This document shows, piece after piece, positions 6,011 through 7,825 of a stretch of DNA of 7,825 nt; position 1 is the first letter of the stretch, and the number at the start of each line of letters is the position of its first letter. Made by a program: the position numbers and the translations under genes. Origin of the DNA: DASSJF01 sp035934535 (lineage in GTDB: Bacteria; Sysuimicrobiota; Sysuimicrobiia; Sysuimicrobiales; Segetimicrobiaceae); assembly GCA_035934535.1 (NCBI GenBank), contig DASYXS010000015.1, forward strand, positions 1 to 7,825. The letters are read 5' to 3'. The notes below the pieces were generated by a model. That model had not been told where the DNA came from and ran no database searches. It worked only from the letters and a program-made list of their open reading frames with translations.

Positions 6011-7179
6011 CGCTGGGCCCGAGGCGCGACTCCCTTCGCAGCCACGGCGGCGCCAGCGAGTTTCCGGAGCTCGTCTTCGGATGGCACGGAGCTCGGCACT
6101 GCCAGCCTCGGCGGCGGGCTTTTTGCTTCGGGAGCGGCGCCGTTGCCGCTCGACGCGGCATCAGGCGCGGCCGCCGCGGAGGCCGGCGAGCGCATGATGC
6201 CGAGCTTCTCGCGGGTCTTGGCCTCGATCTCGCGCGCCAGCTCCGGATTGCTCTCGAGGAACTCGCGCGCGTTGTCACGGCCCTGGCCGATCTTCATGTC
6301 CTTGTAGGCGAACCACGTCCCGGACCGCGAGACGATCCCGTGAAGCGCGGCGACATCCAGCAGGCTGCCGGACTTGCTGATCCCCCGCGGGAAGATGATG
6401 TCGGCTTCACAGTCACGGAACGGCGCGGCGAGTTTGTTTTTAACGACCTTGATGCGCACGCGCTGGCCGACGGCCTGATCGCCCGACTTCAGCGTTTCGA
6501 TCCGGCGGATCTCCATACGCACCGACGCGTAGAACTTCAGCGCGCGGCCCCCGCTCGTGACTTCGGGGTTGCCGAACATGATGCCGACCTTCTCGCGCAG
6601 CTGGTTGATGAAAATCATCGTGGTGCGGGACTTGCTGATGGCGCCGACGAGCTTCCGCATCGCCTGGGACATGAGCCGCGCCTGCAGACCGACGTGCGCG
6701 TCCCCCATCTCGCCGTCCAACTCGGCCCGCGGAACGAGCGCCGCCACCGAGTCCACCACGATCACATCGATCGCGCCGGACCGCACGAGCATCTCGCCAA
6801 TTTCGAGCGCCTGCTCGCCGGAGTCCGGCTGGGAGATCAGGAGGTTGTCGATATCGACCCCGACATTGCGGGCGTACTCGGTATTGAGGGCATGCTCCGC
6901 GTCGATGAACGCCGCGACCCCGCCTTCACGCTGCGCCTCGGCGACGATGTGATAACCGAGCGTTGTCTTGCCGGACGATTCGGGACCGTAGATCTCGACG
7001 ATCCGGCCGCGGGGGACGCCCCCGACACCAAGCGCGGCGTCCAGGGCCAGCACGCCGGTGGGGATCACGTCGACGCTTAGCTTGGCCTGGTGCTCGCCGA
7101 GCTTCATGATCGAACCCTTGCCGAACTGCTTCTCGATCTGGGTCAAGGCGAGGTCCAGGGCGCGCTGCCGTTCGTTCAT
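6007..7179 (-). CDS. recA: Recombinase RecA
   Basis: RecA is the ATP-dependent strand-exchange protein of homologous recombination and the co-protease that triggers LexA self-cleavage. The 390-aa product shows the full set of family marks: Walker A GPESSGKTT (65-73), catalytic Glu95 in FIDAEHAL, Walker B VIVVDS (139-144), the L1 region around DGEMGDAHVGLQARLMSQ (155-172), and the L2 region INQLREKVGIMFGNPEVTSGG (191-211). No intein interrupts it. The length exceeds E. coli RecA (353 aa) because of a tail after about residue 330 rich in Ala, Pro and Ser. The tail is slightly basic overall (ends APRAQR) rather than strongly acidic. The ATG at 7179 is chosen because a GGAGGG site precedes it and the protein then begins MNERQRALDLAL, as expected. 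It has its own SOS-type promoter and is the first gene of a tightly packed repair operon. Confidence 0.98.
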   Translation of the reverse strand: MNERQRALDLALTQIEKQFGKGSIMKLGEHQAKLSVDVIPTGVLALDAALGVGGVPRGRIVEIYGPESSGKTTLGYHIVAEAQREGGVAAFIDAEHALNTEYARNVGVDIDNLLISQPDSGEQALEIGEMLVRSGAIDVIVVDSVAALVPRAELDGEMGDAHVGLQARLMSQAMRKLVGAISKSRTTMIFINQLREKVGIMFGNPEVTSGGRALKFYASVRMEIRRIETLKSGDQAVGQRVRIKVVKNKLAAPFRDCEADIIFPRGISKSGSLLDVAALHGIVSRSGTWFAYKDMKIGQGRDNAREFLESNPELAREIEAKTREKLGIMRSPASAAAAPDAASSGNGAAPEAKSPPPRLAVPSSVPSEDELRKLAGAAVAAKGVAPRAQR

Positions 7180-7180
7180 G

Positions 7181-7192
7181 GGGAACGTTCCC
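7181..7192. repeat. 12-bp perfect palindrome between the SD and start codon of recA
   Basis: GGGAACGTTCCC is its own reverse complement. In the recA mRNA it could fold as a 4-bp stem (GGGA/UCCC) with an ACGU loop, pairing the end of the GGAGGG ribosome binding site with the bases just before AUG. It resembles two LexA half sites (GAAC/GTTC) but lacks the N4 spacer, so LexA binding is not expected. Function is unknown; it may be chance. Confidence 0.45.
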
Positions 7193-7195
7193 TCC
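7190..7195 (-). promoter_or_regulatory. Ribosome binding site of recA
   Basis: GGAGGG on the minus strand is followed by a 10-nt spacer and the ATG at 7179-7177. It fixes the recA start at MNERQRALDL and argues against the longer reading frame from a TTG at 7254, which would run back into the promoter. Its last three G residues form part of a palindrome that reaches the start codon. Confidence 0.8.
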
Positions 7196-7244
7196 GCCGC
7201 GTCGACGGTCGCTGATGCGACTTTTCGCGTATTAAGTTGGCCCC

Positions 7245-7273
7245 ACCATACCAAACAGTTGTTCGTATGTCAA
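7245..7273 (-). promoter_or_regulatory. Sigma70-type promoter of recA
   Basis: On the minus strand a perfect -35 element TTGACA (7273-7268) is followed by exactly 17 nt and a -10 element TATGGT (7250-7245, 4 of 6 matches to TATAAT). Spacing is optimal. Transcription would start near 7240-7237, giving a leader of about 60 nt before the recA ATG at 7179. The region is clearly richer in A/T than the surrounding genes. A LexA-type operator fills most of the spacer, so the promoter is probably SOS-controlled. The start point is inferred from spacing only. Confidence 0.82.
7252..7265 (-). promoter_or_regulatory. LexA (SOS) box in the recA promoter
   Basis: The minus strand reads CGAACAACTGTTTG. 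Compared with the Bacillus-type LexA operator CGAACRNRYGTTYC, 12 of 14 positions agree, including the GAAC-N4-GTTY core; the mismatches are C for R at position 8 and G for C at the last position. The site lies entirely between the -35 and -10 elements, where bound LexA would block RNA polymerase. This matches the known biology of recA as an SOS gene. It also implies the organism uses the Gram-positive type of LexA site rather than the E. coli CTGT-N8-ACAG type. Confidence 0.8.
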
Positions 7274-7331
7274 GTCACAGTGTGAACTTTCGCTGACCAC
7301 TAAGTTGCCACTTCCAAGAGTTCGCCGCGGC

Positions 7332-7825
7332 TCAATCGGACCCCCCGGAGGTCGCGCTGAGGGGTGCTGTCGCGACGATCGTGTGAACAGGCTCCAAGGA
7401 ACAAAGCACGCTCTTCACCACAACCAACTCGGTCACGAACTCGTCGCCCAACACCACGCGATCAAACGCCTCGGCCTCGCGCCGCAGGTCGGGCGGCCGG
7501 CCGGTTCCGCGTGCGCGCGCCAGCGTCAGGTGCGGCGCGAACGGTCTGGGGTCGAGCGAGAAGCGGCGATCCCGCAGCGCCCGGGCGAGCGAGCCGGCGA
7601 GCGCGGCGAGGCGCTCGGCGCCGCGCGTCACGCCCACCCACACCACGCGCGGCGCGGCCGTGGACGGGAAGGCCCCAACCCCCGCGAAGCTGATCGCGAA
7701 CGGTGGGGTTGCACCGGCGGCGGCACGGGCCGCCTCGACGGCCTCGGCCACCTCGGCCGCCGGAATGTCCCCGAGAAACTGTAGCGTCAGATGCAGATGC
7801 GAGGGCGAGACCCAGCGGAACCGGT
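7332..7825 (-). CDS. thpR: RNA 2',3'-cyclic phosphodiesterase (ThpR/LigT family), N-terminus cut by window edge
   Basis: Two-histidine phosphoesterase of the 2H superfamily; family members hydrolyse 2',3'-cyclic phosphate ends of RNA (historically called 2'-5' RNA ligase) in the cytoplasm. The frame is open to the window edge (first full codon at 7823) and gives 163 residues ending in TGA at 7334-7332. Counting from that first codon, both signature motifs are visible: HLTLQFLG (H11, T13) and HLTLAR (H98, T100), the paired H-x-T/S motifs that form the active site. Family proteins are usually about 175-195 aa, so roughly 20-30 N-terminal residues lie outside the window. It sits directly upstream of recA on the same strand, a common order in Gram-positive-type genomes (often cinA-thpR-recA). 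No terminator is evident between thpR and recA, but recA has its own promoter. An in-frame GTG at 7751 would give a shorter ORF lacking the first HxT motif, so it is not the real start. Confidence 0.93.
   Translation of the reverse strand, partial: RFRWVSPSHLHLTLQFLGDIPAAEVAEAVEAARAAAGATPPFAISFAGVGAFPSTAAPRVVWVGVTRGAERLAALAGSLARALRDRRFSLDPRPFAPHLTLARARGTGRPPDLRREAEAFDRVVLGDEFVTELVVVKSVLCSLEPVHTIVATAPLSATSGGSD

Noticed and set aside
5929..7080. 383-codon plus-strand frame opposite recA
   Set aside because: recA on the minus strand is unambiguous and fully conserved; the antisense product has no family features.
6400..7179. Intein or insertion in recA
   Set aside because: RecA is a frequent intein host, but the frame runs through Walker A, L1 and L2 without interruption.
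7181..7192. Second LexA operator at GGGAACGTTCCC
   Set aside because: The GAAC and GTTC halves are directly adjacent, while LexA sites of this type need a 4-nt spacer.
7180..7254. Longer RecA starting at a TTG at 7254
   Set aside because: The extra 25 residues would be encoded across the LexA box and -10 element, and the ATG at 7179 has a proper SD and the expected RecA N-terminus.
7290..7331. Terminator after thpR
   Set aside because: Only a 4-bp stem (AAGT/ACTT) is visible and no T-rich tail follows on the minus strand, so I cannot support a terminator.
1..7825. CRISPR array, tRNA/rRNA, insertion sequence or phage genes
   Set aside because: No regularly spaced repeats, RNA-gene landmarks, transposase motifs or terminal inverted repeats were seen; apart from the 152-nt gap before recA and the unclear recA/recX junction, the window is gene-dense.

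Overview
This window comes from a GC-rich bacterial chromosome (about 70% G+C by eye, with mostly G or C at third codon positions). It carries one compact set of DNA recombination and repair genes. Every real gene is on the minus strand, so transcription runs from right to left. The organism cannot be named from this sequence. The gene order thpR-recA-recX and a LexA box of the Gram-positive type (GAAC-N4-GTTY) point to a high-GC lineage on the Firmicutes/Actinobacteria/Chloroflexota side or a related uncultured phylum. That placement is inference.

Layout in the direction of transcription: (1) 7825-7332, the 3' part of thpR, an RNA 2',3'-cyclic phosphodiesterase, cut by the window edge. (2) 7331-7180, a 152-nt control region with a consensus-like sigma70 promoter (TTGACA, 17 nt, TATGGT), a LexA/SOS box lying between -35 and -10, and a good ribosome binding site. 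(3) 7179-6007, recA. (4) 6010 or 5821 to 5165, recX. The recA/recX junction holds strong inverted repeats and the recX start is uncertain. (5) 5172-1996, a 1058-aa UvrD/AdnB-like helicase with a C-terminal RecB-type nuclease and an iron-sulfur cysteine pattern. (6) 1999-869, an SbcD/Mre11/YhaO-like nuclease. (7) 872-1, the N-terminal 290 residues of an SbcC/Rad50/YhaN-like ATPase running off the left edge.

Junctions after recA overlap: recX/helicase by 8 nt, helicase/nuclease by 4 nt (ATGA), and nuclease/ATPase by 4 nt (ATGA). recA/recX overlap by 4 nt (GTGA) if the upstream recX start is used. This implies one polycistronic unit with coupled translation. Read together, the genes cover end processing (helicase-nuclease and Mre11-Rad50-like pair), strand exchange (RecA) and its modulation (RecX), plausibly all induced by DNA damage through LexA. 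No mobile element, tRNA, rRNA or CRISPR array was seen, and no stretch over 300 nt lacks a gene.
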